Source of the DNA: Larix kaempferi
Taxonomy: Eukaryota > Streptophyta > Pinopsida > Pinales > Pinaceae
Assembly: GCA_027924585.1 (NCBI GenBank)
Contig: BSBM01001920.1
Coordinates: forward strand, 666,501 to 730,500
Length of the DNA stretch: 64,000 nucleotides
Reading direction: 5' to 3'
Below, piece by piece: positions 45,026 through 56,265 of this stretch. Under the pieces are notes generated by a model. The model saw only the letters and a list, made by a program, of their open reading frames with translations. It had not been told where the DNA came from and made no database searches. Made by a program: the position numbers and the translations under genes. Within the stretch, counting starts at the first letter, position 1. Each line of letters opens with the position of its first letter.

Positions 45026-45868
45026 GCTAAAGTGGACTTTAAATTGGATGCTAAAGTGGAATCAATTAGCATCTATTTTAGATTCTAATTTCAAAAAAGG
45101 ACACAAAAAATGCCATCTCATGAAATATCACCAACGTTTCCAAGAAAATGAAGAAAAATACACTGAAAGTGTTAGTGGACTCCAAAAAGGTAGCCAAAAG
45201 AGACGCTAATCACAAGGTTTTGTTGTAGTGGATGTAATTATTAATTATTGCAATAAAATACCCAAGAAGATGGCTAAGGAGGCAATGAATGAGAAGGGGA
45301 ATTGTGTATCCACTTGGGAGAGGTGAGGGGGTTATGGGATTGGTACCCATGTTGCCACGTGTCCAATTGTGAACCCATTTGACTCCCCATGCTAACATTA
45401 ATGAAATTGTAAGAGGGTGGTTCAGAAAACCAGACCCATGAATTCGATGGAGTATGGGACAGCCTGCTAATCCATATGGCAGGGTAAGGCCCTATTTTTT
45501 GCTTGTTCCTTAAGCCACAACATGCCTGGAATTTCTCCCATCATATTGCTAACCCATGGTTTACCAACAACCCAATTCATTCACACACTTGCAGAGCCCA
45601 GCTAGGAAGAAAACAAGAGAAAATCGTGATTTATGTGTGAGCCAAATGTACATATCCGAGAATGCCCAAGAAAACCCTATTTGAGACTGGAACTGGCTGG
45701 GAAAGCCATAGATCTATTCATGGGGATTAATTGCATAGCTTGAACGGCCTAGAGAACCCGTGAGAACACTTAGATCGATTGCAGAAGATCGAGTTGCAAA
45801 ACATAGCTTAGGTCATGTCCCTGTGATAATTACCTTGTATAATAGTGAAAAGGTCAACTTAGGGTTGG

Positions 45869-47894
45869 TGTCATGTCCCAAATTTGGCATTGGGTCACAA
45901 TGGCCTAATAACATTGGCCCTATTCATTAGATTTTGTCAAATTTATGCTAAAGGTCAAATAATTGCCAAGGAGGAAAATTACTAGTTTTCTAGGTTTGGG
46001 GTGGAAGCTTTGGGATTTGGAATAATGGGAATAATAAATGATGTTTGAACATTAGAATGGCATAAATATTTAATAAAGGAGATAAATAAATATATACAAG
46101 TGAAAATCAAAGTGGCATTTCATCATGAAGACACATGGAGGAAGTGGGACCCACATATGGCTAGATTTCCCCACTACACTTGGCATCATTCTCTCACCAA
46201 TTCGAATTCAAGGTGAATGGTAACATACTTGTGGGAGTCCAAAAGGTATTATTCATGGCATGAATCATCCAAGGTCGAAATATAGAGGAAGAGTAACTCC
46301 CATGGAAGAGGAAGAGGCAATTTGGAGCTAGTGAGACACTTGGGCTAGATTCCCTAGCTCTATGACAACAATGATGAAGATGCTATGACACCTATGACAC
46401 AAATCAGACCTGAAGGCTGACATATGACATATATGACATGTCAGGGCTAAAAATAGACTCCAAGAGGGCGCTCAAGGGTGTTAGGGCAGCTAATATGCTT
46501 CCACATGTGATTTGGTGGAAGTGGAAGACTAGGAATTGTTGTACAAGTGGCGTTCTTTGGAATCTCTTCCCAACTTGAGTTGGCATGAGTCTCTTGGAAG
46601 GAATTCGACCCATGTAGGACATTAGAACTTTATAAATTTCAATAACAAAGAATGAAACCAGCTTTTGATCATTTGTAGAATTTGCAATTGCATTTGTGTA
46701 GAGGGAGAGCTAGTGGATGACTAGTTTCTTGCCTTAGCCAATTTCGAGGGTGAAAGATTCCCATCCAAGTTGGCAATTAGAAAGGCCATTCAGACCTTTC
46801 ATTTGGAGCTTTAATGGAGTCTTTATTTGCAGGTGTAAGCTATAGGGCAGCTCATGGTTTCTTCTATTGCAGCTCACTCCTTCAACCATTTCCAGTTTTG
46901 ATGGCATATTCTTGATCCTTGAGGGAGGGCGTTTTTGGTGAGATATTGTACTATTTGGGGAAGCTTTTAATGCCCCATTTATTTTTTAATATGAATTAAA
47001 TACTCTTTTATTCATCTCCAAAAATTTTCAGGCCTAAATTCCAAGTAGAAATGTATAAATCTCATTTTTAATGGAAGAACAATGCCATTTCCCCACTACC
47101 TTGTTGTGAGCCAATGCATTGATGATGATTTCGAATGAATGGATGATTCTCTGATATATTTGTGATAAATATACTGCCATGGATGTCTTCTACAAGTTTC
47201 ATGTACTGTACTTGAGCATTTGAATCATTTTTACTCAGTTTAGTTGTATTGGGAGGTGAAATAGTGCCATTTCCCCAAGGGTCGAATTGGTGATTTTTGC
47301 AGTTGAATGGGAGAGGGTGAGAATAGTTGTAATAAACCATTAATGGTGCATATGAGAAATTAATAACATAATTAACACATTACATACCTCTGTTCATAAA
47401 TTTGAGTGGGTTTGGAGGCATTTGGGAAGCCATTTTCAGTACTTACCTTAGGGGGATTTGAACCCCAAATTACTAGTAAAATTGCATACTTGGTCCAGAA
47501 TATTAAGAGAGTTTGCAGAGGTATTTTGGTGGCCATATGTTATCCCTGAACATCATATTCAATTCCTAATATCATTCATACACCTTCCTTGAAGATTTGA
47601 AGGCATTTGGAGTCAATTTGAAACCTAGATACCAATACTAGTCAAAGGGAAATCACTAGTAAAGTTACCTACATTGACCAGAATTGAAAGAGTATTTGCA
47701 GAAGTGTTTTAAAGGTACAAAAGTATCCCTGAAACACATATTTATGTTCTAATATCATTCATATACCTTCTTAGAAGATTTGGGATCATTTGGGGCAAAT
47801 TTGGGACCTAGAGATTGAAACTAGTCAAAGGTCGAACCAAGGAAAAAAGTGGAAAATTGCAATTTTAATAAAATTCCTAACAAGGGACATTACA
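45869..47894 (+). repeat. 5' LTR of element 3
   Basis: TGTCATGTCCC...GGGACATTACA, 2026 bp. TATAAA at 46631-46636 (51358-51363 in the 3' LTR) is the likely promoter. TTTAATAAAATT near its end may act in 3' processing. Confidence 0.9.
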
Positions 47895-47895
47895 G

Positions 47896-47907
47896 TGGTA
47901 TCAGAGC
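47896..47907 (+). other. Primer binding site, initiator tRNA-Met
   Basis: TGGTATCAGAGC, one base after the LTR end, is the standard plant PBS complementary to the 3' end of initiator tRNA-Met. Confidence 0.92.
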
Positions 47908-47960
47908 ATGGTCCTTGCACCTGTGTATTAGGTACATACATTCAAGAATAATTGGCAGCC

Positions 47961-50264
47961 ATGTCTGACTATTATGATGAATCATATGAGTACAATTCTT
48001 ATGAGGAATATGCAGATGCTTATGAGCAATATGAAGCAGAATGTGAATGGTATGAGGAAGAGGTGCCATCATGCAACACTTCTTACAATTTCAAGAGAAA
48101 TGAAGATTATTCTTATGACTTTAAATCTGATGAATATGAGTGTGTCACACCAACCAAGGATAATTCTATGAGTGAGTTCCAAAGATGGAGAGCAAAATAT
48201 AAAACCTTGCCCCAACAATATCAAAAATATCAAGAATATCTTGCTTTTAGCAAAAATACACAAAATGCCATGTATTTTGAGTACTATGCTGAACATGTTT
48301 TTGAAAATAGGCCCAAAAATGAAGATGTGGAGTTAGTGAAGAAAGGTTTATGCCCTTCTTGTAAAAACCCTTGGAGCGAGTATCATATATGTGTGCATGA
48401 AATGATGTCCTCATTGAGGAGAGCTTTTGAGATTTATTCAAGAAGCGATTCCAAAAATATTGATCCTAAGGAAAACAAGGGGCAAAATGCATCAGCTTGC
48501 TTTAAGGAGAAAAAGGAAGAGACATCACAAGAGCATGAAGAAGATTCTATTGAAAATATGGAAGATCATTTCGAGACACCTTCTATCTTAGACATGAACC
48601 AAAGAGCATCTACTAATGGATGCTTAAACTATGAAGGAGTACCTACTGATGGGTGCTCACACCTCTATGTTGGTGACATAGAGATCACTTTTGAAAGTGT
48701 TTCTACAAGTACAAGTTTCATTAAGCATGATAATGAAGACCTTGTAGCAGTTGAAGAAGAACCAAGACCAACTTCCCCATCACCACTTGAGCTTCATGAA
48801 GTTGGTCCAAGAAAAATTGAAGAAGATGAGGAGGTTCATTTGCAAGAGCCTCATTTTCTTGAAAGGTCCTTAAAGATGAATGAAAATAAGATCCAAGAGT
48901 CCCTTATCATTCTCCATGACACTCAAGCATTGGTGTCAAATTCTTGTTGGAGAGCTACTTCATTGGAGGAAACATCCTTCCTTGAAGACATGGAGAAGAT
49001 TCAAAGAGCAATGTGCCACATCAAAGGTAATTTCATGTATTTGCTTTTTGATAGAAACCATTTGTTTGAGCTTAATGAATTGTTACATGATGCATACTTG
49101 AAGAATAATGAGGATATTCATAAGCTCACAATTCAAAATGAGCACCTTTTTGAAAAGTTGCAAGATACTTGTTTTTCCTCCTATGTTTCAGATTGTCAAA
49201 TGGTAGATTGTTTGGAGGATTCTCATGACATGGTGGATCATGAGAAATTTGGGAATTTGAATGTGCTTAATGTGTTTGAAGATGAACTTGAAGAGATCCA
49301 AACACTTGATGTGGTGGAAGAGGAAATTGAATTGTCTCTTGATGAAGGTTATGCAATTTTTAAAGAAGAGCATGATTCCTCTACATTGGAACCAATCTAT
49401 GACAAAGGTTTCCCACTTTTGAAGGAGCTGCATGATACTACCCACATGGATCCTTCCCATGATGAAACTTCTGCACTTTTTGATCATTTGGGTGAGTTAG
49501 TTCGTTCTCCTACATCCTACAATTCCATGTTTTGCAGTATTAGTCTCAATGAAGTATGGGTGAAAGGGTTCTTTTTGATGGTGCCACATGAGGAGCATGG
49601 AACTCCTAGATTTAACTTTTATGATGACATGGTTGGAGCACATTCTTATTCACATTTGCAGCAGCATAATTTGTCACTTTATGATGATTCACATCTACAT
49701 GGATGCACCTATGATATGGATTTGAGTCACTTGAAGACTCATGGTTTTTCTTGCTCAACATTTGAATCATTTGATGTTGGAGGAACTTCATCCAACACTT
49801 GGGAGAATAGATTTATGATTGGAGAACATTTTTGTTGGCAGCCACATACTTTGTTATATTTTTATGATTCTCACATTCATGGATGTATGGGTGAGACTTC
49901 TTTGAGTCATTTGAAGTCTCATTGTTTTATCTGCTCATTATTTGGTTCATATTTTAGTAGAGATTCTTCACTCACTTCTTGGATGAAAGAATGCATGGCT
50001 GAATATTTTGATGCATATCACATCCTTTTGGAGCAGCATTATAGGACATGGGATCCTCACCTATGTCATTGGAGCAGATTTGATTGGTCACTTGAAGCTT
50101 GTATGCACTTGGAAAATGGTGGTCTACTTGCTTGGAGGTATAATCACTATCGTGACTCTTTGATGAAGCATATCCTTGATGTACATTTTCATTATGTTGT
50201 TATGTACTTTGATGATATATATTTGGTACTCATGATGTTTGGAAGAATGCATACAAGAAAATGA
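47961..50264 (+). CDS. 767-aa ORF of element 3, unknown protein with Cys/His modules and RT-like tail
   Basis: Uninterrupted for 767 codons; the first ATG (47961, GCAGCCATGTC) lies 53 nt after the PBS. Order: an acidic Tyr/Glu-rich N-terminus (1-70). Then a C-P-S-C-x7-H-x3-H cluster (C131, C134, H142, H146) and long acidic helical segments (~180-500). Two 60-residue modules share D-S-H-x-H-G-C-x5-L-S-H-L-K-x-H-x-F-x-C (from 576 and 636). The C-terminal V-V-M-Y-F-D-D-I (746-753) closely resembles the catalytic box of chromovirus RT, followed by 15 residues and the stop. No gag, protease or integrase motif is recognised. It may be a gag replacement fused to the relic of a deleted pol. Integrity in a ~2 %-diverged element suggests recent function or youth. 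Confidence 0.75.
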   Translation: MSDYYDESYEYNSYEEYADAYEQYEAECEWYEEEVPSCNTSYNFKRNEDYSYDFKSDEYECVTPTKDNSMSEFQRWRAKYKTLPQQYQKYQEYLAFSKNTQNAMYFEYYAEHVFENRPKNEDVELVKKGLCPSCKNPWSEYHICVHEMMSSLRRAFEIYSRSDSKNIDPKENKGQNASACFKEKKEETSQEHEEDSIENMEDHFETPSILDMNQRASTNGCLNYEGVPTDGCSHLYVGDIEITFESVSTSTSFIKHDNEDLVAVEEEPRPTSPSPLELHEVGPRKIEEDEEVHLQEPHFLERSLKMNENKIQESLIILHDTQALVSNSCWRATSLEETSFLEDMEKIQRAMCHIKGNFMYLLFDRNHLFELNELLHDAYLKNNEDIHKLTIQNEHLFEKLQDTCFSSYVSDCQMVDCLEDSHDMVDHEKFGNLNVLNVFEDELEEIQTLDVVEEEIELSLDEGYAIFKEEHDSSTLEPIYDKGFPLLKELHDTTHMDPSHDETSALFDHLGELVRSPTSYNSMFCSISLNEVWVKGFFLMVPHEEHGTPRFNFYDDMVGAHSYSHLQQHNLSLYDDSHLHGCTYDMDLSHLKTHGFSCSTFESFDVGGTSSNTWENRFMIGEHFCWQPHTLLYFYDSHIHGCMGETSLSHLKSHCFICSLFGSYFSRDSSLTSWMKECMAEYFDAYHILLEQHYRTWDPHLCHWSRFDWSLEACMHLENGGLLAWRYNHYRDSLMKHILDVHFHYVVMYFDDIYLVLMMFGRMHTRK

Positions 50265-50595
50265 GATCCAGGAATCCTCTTATCTAATGGTGTGGGTTGG
50301 AGAGCACTCTTAATTGTTGGGGTGCAATACAAGCAATGGGACCCTGGAATAATTTTTATCTCATTGGTTTCATATTTTTTGGGGAAGCAAGCAGTATGGG
50401 AGATGGATTCCCCACTTAATAAAGTGATTTTAATCAGAGTAGTGCAGCAGCAAGCATGGTGGTTCCTCTCTAAAATCTTCATGGAAACTCAAAGACTCAA
50501 GGTTGGGCAATTCAATGGCAACTTCAAAGAATTATACAGAAAGCAGGTTCTTCATCACCCATGTTTAAAATTGCTTGAGGACAAAAGGGAGGATT
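50265..50595 (+). other. 3' untranslated region and PPT of element 3
   Basis: 330 bp non-coding after the ORF stop. The last bases, AGGACAAAAGGGAGGATT (50578-50595), are purine-rich and abut the 3' LTR start TGTCATG: a good polypurine tract. Confidence 0.85.
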
Positions 50596-52621
50596 TGTCA
50601 TGTCCCAAATTTGGCATTGGGTCACAATGGCCTAATAACATTGGCCCTATTCATTAGATTTTGTCAAATTTATGCTAAAGGTCAAATAATTGCCAAGGAG
50701 GAAAATTACTAGTTTTCTAGGTTTGGGGTGGAAGCTTTGGGATTTGGAATAATGGGAATAATAAATGATGTTTGAACATTAGAATGGAATAAATATTTAA
50801 TAAAGGAGATAAATAAATATATACAAGTGAAAATCAAAGTGGAATTTCATCATGAAGACACATGGAAGAAGTGGGACCCACATATGGCTAGATTTCCCCA
50901 CTACACTTGGCATCATTCTCTCACCAATTCAAATTCAAGGTGAATGGTAAAATAATTGGGGGAGTCCAAAAGGTATTATTCATGGCATGAATAATCCAAG
51001 GTCGAAATATAGAGGAAGAGTAACTCCCATGGAAGAGGAAGAGGCAATTTGGAGCTAGTGAGACACTTGGGCTAGATTCCCTAGCTCTATGACAACAATG
51101 ATGAAGATGTTATGACACCTATGACACAAATCATATCTGAAGGCTGACATATGACATATATGACATGTCAGGGCTAAAAATAGACTCCAAGAGGGCGCTC
51201 AAGGGTGTTAGGGCAGCTAAGATGCTTCCACATGTGATTTGGTGGAAGTGGAAGACTAGGAATTGTTGTACAAGTGGCGTTCTTTGGAATCTCTTCCCAA
51301 CTTGAGTTGGCATGAGTCTCTTGGAAGGAATTCGACCCATGTAGGACATTAGAACTTTATAAATGTCAATAACAAAGAATGAAACCATATTTTGATCATT
51401 TGTAGAATTTGCAATTGCATTTGTGTAGAGGGAGAGCTAGTGGATGACTAGTTTCTTGCCTTAGCCAATTTCGAGGGTGAAAGATTCCCATCCAAGTTGG
51501 CAATTGGAAAGGCCATTCAGACCTTTAATTTGGAGTTTTAATGGAGTCTTTATTTGCAGGTGTAAGCTACAGGGCAGCTCATGGTTTCTTCTATTGCAGC
51601 TAACTCCTTCAACCATTTCCAGTTTTGATGGCATATTCTTGATCCTTGAGGGAGGGCATTTTTGGTGAGATATTGTACTATTTGGGGAAGCTTTTAATGC
51701 CCCATTTATTTTGTAATATGAATTAAATACTCTGTTCTTCATCTCCAAAAAGTTTCAGGTCGAAATTCCAAGTAGAAATGTATAAATCTCATTTTTAATG
51801 GAAGAACAATGCCATTTCCCCACTACCTTGTTGTGAGCCAATGCATTGATGATGATTTCGAATGAATAGATGATTCTCTGATATATTTGTGATAAATATA
51901 CTGCCATGGATGTATTCTACAAGTTTCATGTACTGTACTTGAGCATTTGAATCATTTTTACTCAGTTTAGTTGTATTGGGAGGTGAAATAGTGCCATTTC
52001 CCCAAGGGTCGAATTGGTGATTTTTGCAGTTGAATGGGAGAGGGTGAGAACAGTTGTAATAAACCATTAATGGTGCATATGAGACCTTAATAACATAATT
52101 AACACATTACATACCTCTGTTCATAAATTTGAGTGGGTTTGGAGGCATTTGGGAAGCCATTTTCAGTACTTACCTTAGGGGGATTTGAACCCCAAATTAC
52201 TAGTAAAATTGCATACTTGGTCCAGAATCTTAAGAGAGTTTGCAGAGGTCTTTTGGTGGCCATATGTTATCCCTGAACATCATATTCAATTCCTAATATT
52301 ATTGATACACCTTCCTTGAAGATTTGAAGGCATTTGGAGTCAATTTGAGACCTAGAGACCAATACTAGTCAAAGGGAAATCACTAGTAAAGTTACCTACA
52401 TTGACTAGAATTGAAAGAGTATTTGCAGAAGTGCTTTAAAGGTACAAAGGCATCCCTGAAACACATATTTATGTTATAATATCATTCATATACCTTCTCA
52501 GAAGATTTGGGATCATTTGGGGCAAATTTGGGACCTAGAGATTGAAACTAGTCAAAGGTCGAACCAAGGAAAAAAGTGGAAAATTGCAATTTTAATAAAA
52601 TTCCTAACAAGGGACATTACA
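50596..52621 (+). repeat. 3' LTR of element 3
   Basis: 2026 bp, the same length as the 5' LTR, with scattered substitutions. It ends GGGACATTACA followed by the duplicated target GTTGG. Confidence 0.92.
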
Positions 52622-53747
52622 GTTGGATATGCTTGATAAACCTAGTGAAGGCTGAAATCTCATGAAGAACAACAGTTGGAGCTTTCTATGCCCACCCTGA
52701 ATAGCACTGGAGGGAATCAGCCTTGAGGGAGTGTGTAGTTGAGAAGATGGCCTTCCTCGTGTTGGATGAGGTAGGTAATGTGGGTGCCAAGCTTGCTGAG
52801 TGATCTCAGATTCCTGCATCCTTGTGGTTGAGATCACTAGCTTAGAAGCATCCTCCTTATTCCCTGTATTTCTTGATAAACCCAACTATAGGTTGGAATA
52901 GCATTGGGATGAGACCTTGACTGTGAGAGATTTCATTATCCCTCCTTAGTGGATACACAGCCCAGCTCAGGGGTGGTCTCTCAGCTGAAAGAGTACAGGA
53001 TGGACAGAGACCTAAAGTTGGGTGGAATGTTTTCCTCACTTATCCAGTTGCTTGGGGCAGCTTCAGTTCCAAAGATAAGTGCTTTTGTGGTGTTAAATGA
53101 TGTTAATTTATGTGTTATATCTACTTGTTATGTTATTCTTGTCATGCTCTAGGATAATGATTGAATGATCACATGGAATGGATCAATAGGAAGCTATGTG
53201 TGAGCCTGAATATGAAGTTAAATGCATGTTTGACTACTTCATATTTACATGAATGATATGCATGGCTAACTCCTGTAGGTTGTTGATATGTTAACTAGCT
53301 TAGTTCATTATATGTGTTTATTATGCAATATTTTCACCTTTATGAGGGATGGCTTGACTTCACCTGGTATTGGGGAAGGAAGTGGATAACCCCTGATGTG
53401 TTTAGAATCCTTCTGTGGGTTAGGTGAAGGGAGAAGTCATGGCAGGAAGAAGGTAGAGTGCCTTGCAGAAGGATAAAGAAAATTAGGTGGGGTTATGGAC
53501 AGAATTCCAGTTGGAATTATGGCATGTTTGGAGTGATAAGATGCGGTGGGTATTGCACCATTGGATAGAGATCTCCAAGAGCTTTCCATAGGAACTGACC
53601 TTGTCCAATTTTTACCAAGGATGAGGGATTTATGAACCTTCGAAGTTTTCCTTAGAAGCTTGCTGGAGCAAGGGTTTGTGGTCCTGATCTTTCCGCATCC
53701 GCAAGGACCTTTGCAGATCACGGATTGTGGAGGTCAGGGACCGGCCA

Positions 53748-55999
53748 TGTAATACCACTATTTTGGCCCTTATGGTTTGTTGGCCTCAATGTAAATATTG
53801 TATACATGCTATGTGTGTGTTTTCCCGAGTGTGGAGCTCAAGGCCAAGGCCCCACTAGTGGATGTTAAGGTTTTAATTTCATAGGAAAGTATTTCACAGT
53901 TTGATTATCCACGAGCTAACAAGCCATGAATATTTGTAAATTATGTAATTATTAATTAATGCAATGAAATAGCCAAGAAGTTGGCTAAGGAGGAAACCAA
54001 TGACAAGAGGCCATGTGTATCCATTAGGGAGATGTGAAGGGGTTATGGTATTGGTACCCATGCTGCCACATGTCCAATTGTGAACCCATTTGACTCACCA
54101 TGCTGACATTAATGCAACTGTAAGAGGGTGGTTGAGGAAACTAGACCCGTGACTTCGATGCAGTATGGGGAAACCTGTGAATTTGTATGGTAGGGTATGG
54201 CCCTATGCGTTTATTGTTCCTTAAGCCACTCCAAAGCTATGAATTCGCCATCCTATTTTTCTAAGCATGGATTGACAAAGAACCCAAGCCATTCATGCAT
54301 CTGCAGAGTCCATCCGGGAAGAAAACAAGTCAAAATCACGATTTCCTATGTGAGATGAATGTGCAGAGCAGTGAACGCTCAAGGAAAACATGTGCAAGAC
54401 TGAGACCAGTTGGGATAGCCATAGATTGGTTTGTGGGATAAATTACAGAGTCTGGATGACCGAGAGAAGCTATGAGAACCCGGTGATCTATTTTATACAC
54501 GAAAGAGTCACCAGGCAGAGTTTAGGTCGGAACCCTGTGAGGAATTTGATTGTATAACATATTTAAAGTTCACTGAGGGTTGAGTCTGCTTGATAAACCT
54601 AGTGAAGGCTGTAATATCATGAAGAGAAACAGATTGGACCTTTCTATTCCCACCCTGAAGAGAACTGGAGAGAAGGGGCCTTGAGGGAGTGTACAACAAA
54701 GAAAAGGGCCTTCCTTGTGTTGGGTGAGGTAGGTAATGTGGGTTCCATGCTTGCTGAGTGATCTGAGATGCATGTAGCTCTGTCGATGATATCACTATCT
54801 TAGCAGAATCATCCTTGCTCCCTGGATTGCTTGATAAACCCAATTGTAAGTTGGCCTAGCATTGGGATGAGACCTTGACTGTGAGAGATCCCATTAGCCC
54901 TCCTTATTGGATACACAACCTAGCTTAGGGGTGGTCTCTCATCTGAAAGAGTACAAGCTAGATAGATACCTAAGGTTGGGTGGAAATTTTTTCTCACTTA
55001 GTCAGTTTCTTGGGGCAACCTCAGTTCCAAAGATAAGTGTTTTCTATGTGTTAAATGATGTTATTTCATATATTATATCTAGTTGTTATGCTATGTTTTT
55101 CATGCTCTAGGATAATGAGTGAATGGTTACATGGAATTGATCAATAGGAAGCTATGTGTAATCATGAATATGAAATGGAATGCTTGTTTGATTTCCCCCT
55201 CATTTACATGAAAGATATGAATGGCTAACCCTTGTAGGTTGTTGGTATGTTAACTAGTTTATCCCATTAGATGTGTTTATCATGCATTGTATTCACCCTT
55301 CAAAAGGAATGGATTGACCTCACCTGGACTTGGCGAAGAAAGAGGATAGCCCATGAGGTGTTTCAGAGCCCCTTTGTGGTCAAGTGAAGGGAGAATTCAT
55401 GGAAGGAAGGAGGAAGAACCCTTGGCAGAAGGATAAAGGCACTTAGGTGGAGTTGTGGACAGAAATTCAGTTTGGAATTTGGCATGATTGGAGTGCTCGG
55501 ATGGGGTGGGGATTGCACCGTTGGGTAGAGATTTCCAATGGTACCAACCTTGTCCCATTTGGACCAAGGATGAGGGAGTTATGCCCCTTAGAATTCTGAC
55601 ATCCACAATGCAGGTTGCGGATTGTGGAATTGCGGAGGAGAAAAATCTTTGGGATGACGCTTTATGGATTTTGAATCCCGGGTTCCTCAAGTGGGTTGCG
55701 GAAATGTGGAGGGCGGAAGGAAAAATTTGAAGCCACGACTTGGCTTTCGAGTTCCGACTTCCACACTATGGACTGTGGAAGTTGGGAGTGCCAATTCATC
55801 AGGGAGATGGATTGGCAATCAGATTTTTTTATCCCAACTGCGGGATTGCGGGAAGGGAGCTGTGGGTTTTGGATAGGAGGCTATGGGTTGCAGACCTGAT
55901 CCCATTGCGGCTGTGTGTGGAATTGGAAGAATTTGGATTAAAAAAAAAGATATAGAGGGTCTCCCATGGCCTCTGAAGGCCACCAGGGAGGTCAGGGAA
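53748..55999 (+). mobile_element. Family X repeat, copy 2
   Basis: Starts TGTAATACC immediately after copy 1 ends (GGCCA), in the same orientation, giving a head-to-tail pair with no spacer. It lacks the CACTA and element 3 insertions and so shows both empty sites (near 53941 and near 54575). It is ~300 bp longer than copy 1 because of a GC-richer TGCGGA-type insert at about 55600-55960 before the shared GGAGGTCAGGGA end. Confidence 0.75.
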
Positions 56000-56000
56000 C

Positions 56001-56265
56001 GTGAACTCATGTGAACTCATGTGAACTCATGTGAACTCATGCATGTGAACTCATGTGAACTCATTGTGAACTCATGCATGTGAACTCATGTGAACTCATG
56101 CATGTGAATTCATGTGAACTCATGCATGTGAACTCATGTGAACTCATGCATGCAATACCAAGGCATGAAAACTTAAACATGTAAACTCATGCATGCAATA
56201 CCAAGGCATGCAAACTTAATCATGTGAACTCATGCATGGAATACCAAGGCATGCAAACTCTCTTC
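56001..56265. repeat. TGTGAACTCA / CATGCATG minisatellite
   Basis: TGTGAACTCA repeats in 10-bp and 14-bp spacings from 56001 to 56150. Then three ~45-bp composite units follow with CATGCAATACCAAGGCATG (near 56145, 56190, 56235). CATGCATG, the plant RY motif core, occurs repeatedly. Confidence 0.9.

Larger units (their letters stand above)
39480..45230. mobile_element. CACTA (En/Spm) DNA transposon, 5.75 kb
   Basis: The left end CACTATAACAAATC...ATTAGCGTC and the right end (reverse complement) CACTACAACAAAACC...ATTAGCGTC form imperfect terminal inverted repeats. They are flanked by a perfect 3-bp target-site duplication GAT (39477-39479 and 45231-45233). Family X copy 2 shows the uninterrupted target near 53941. 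Subterminal short repeats are present on the left and remnants on the right. No transposase domain is readable, so this is a non-autonomous or gutted copy; one acidic last exon on the - strand (41174-41374) may be a remnant. Confidence 0.88.
45869..52621 (+). mobile_element. Non-autonomous LTR retrotransposon 3 with intact single ORF
   Basis: LTRs of 2026 bp each (45869-47894, 50596-52621), ends TGTCATGTCCC and GGGACATTACA (near-perfect terminal inverted repeats), and a 5-bp target-site duplication GTTGG (45864-45868, 52622-52626). A tRNA-iMet PBS is at 47896 and a PPT at 50578-50595. The 2.7-kb internal region has one 767-codon ORF and no protease, complete RT or integrase. LTRs differ by about 2 % by eye, so it is younger than element 2. 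It is inserted in family X copy 1; copies 2 and 3 show the empty site. Confidence 0.93.
39296..53747 (+). mobile_element. Family X repeat, copy 1 (split by two insertions)
   Basis: Three segments, 39296-39479, 45234-45868 and 52627-53747, together ~1.94 kb, match copy 2 (53748 on) in order and orientation. The start is TGTAATGCCC, the last bases ACCGGCCA, so TG...CA ends are possible and it may be an LTR or a small LTR-derived element. A conserved antisense ORF of ~90-110 codons exists in each copy but has no domain. Copy 1 is interrupted by the CACTA element and by retrotransposon 3; copies 2 and 3 provide the matching empty sites. Confidence 0.75.

Noticed and set aside
52604-52885. Antisense ORF starting M-G-L-S-R-N, also in the other X copies (54508-54843, 63278-63592)
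   Set aside because: Present because the X copies are homologous; there is no domain, starts and ends vary, and the reading overlaps the LTR-3 junction in copy 1.
56001-56265. CRISPR-like regular repeat
   Set aside because: Direct 10-14-bp repeats without unique spacers in a plant genome; a minisatellite.
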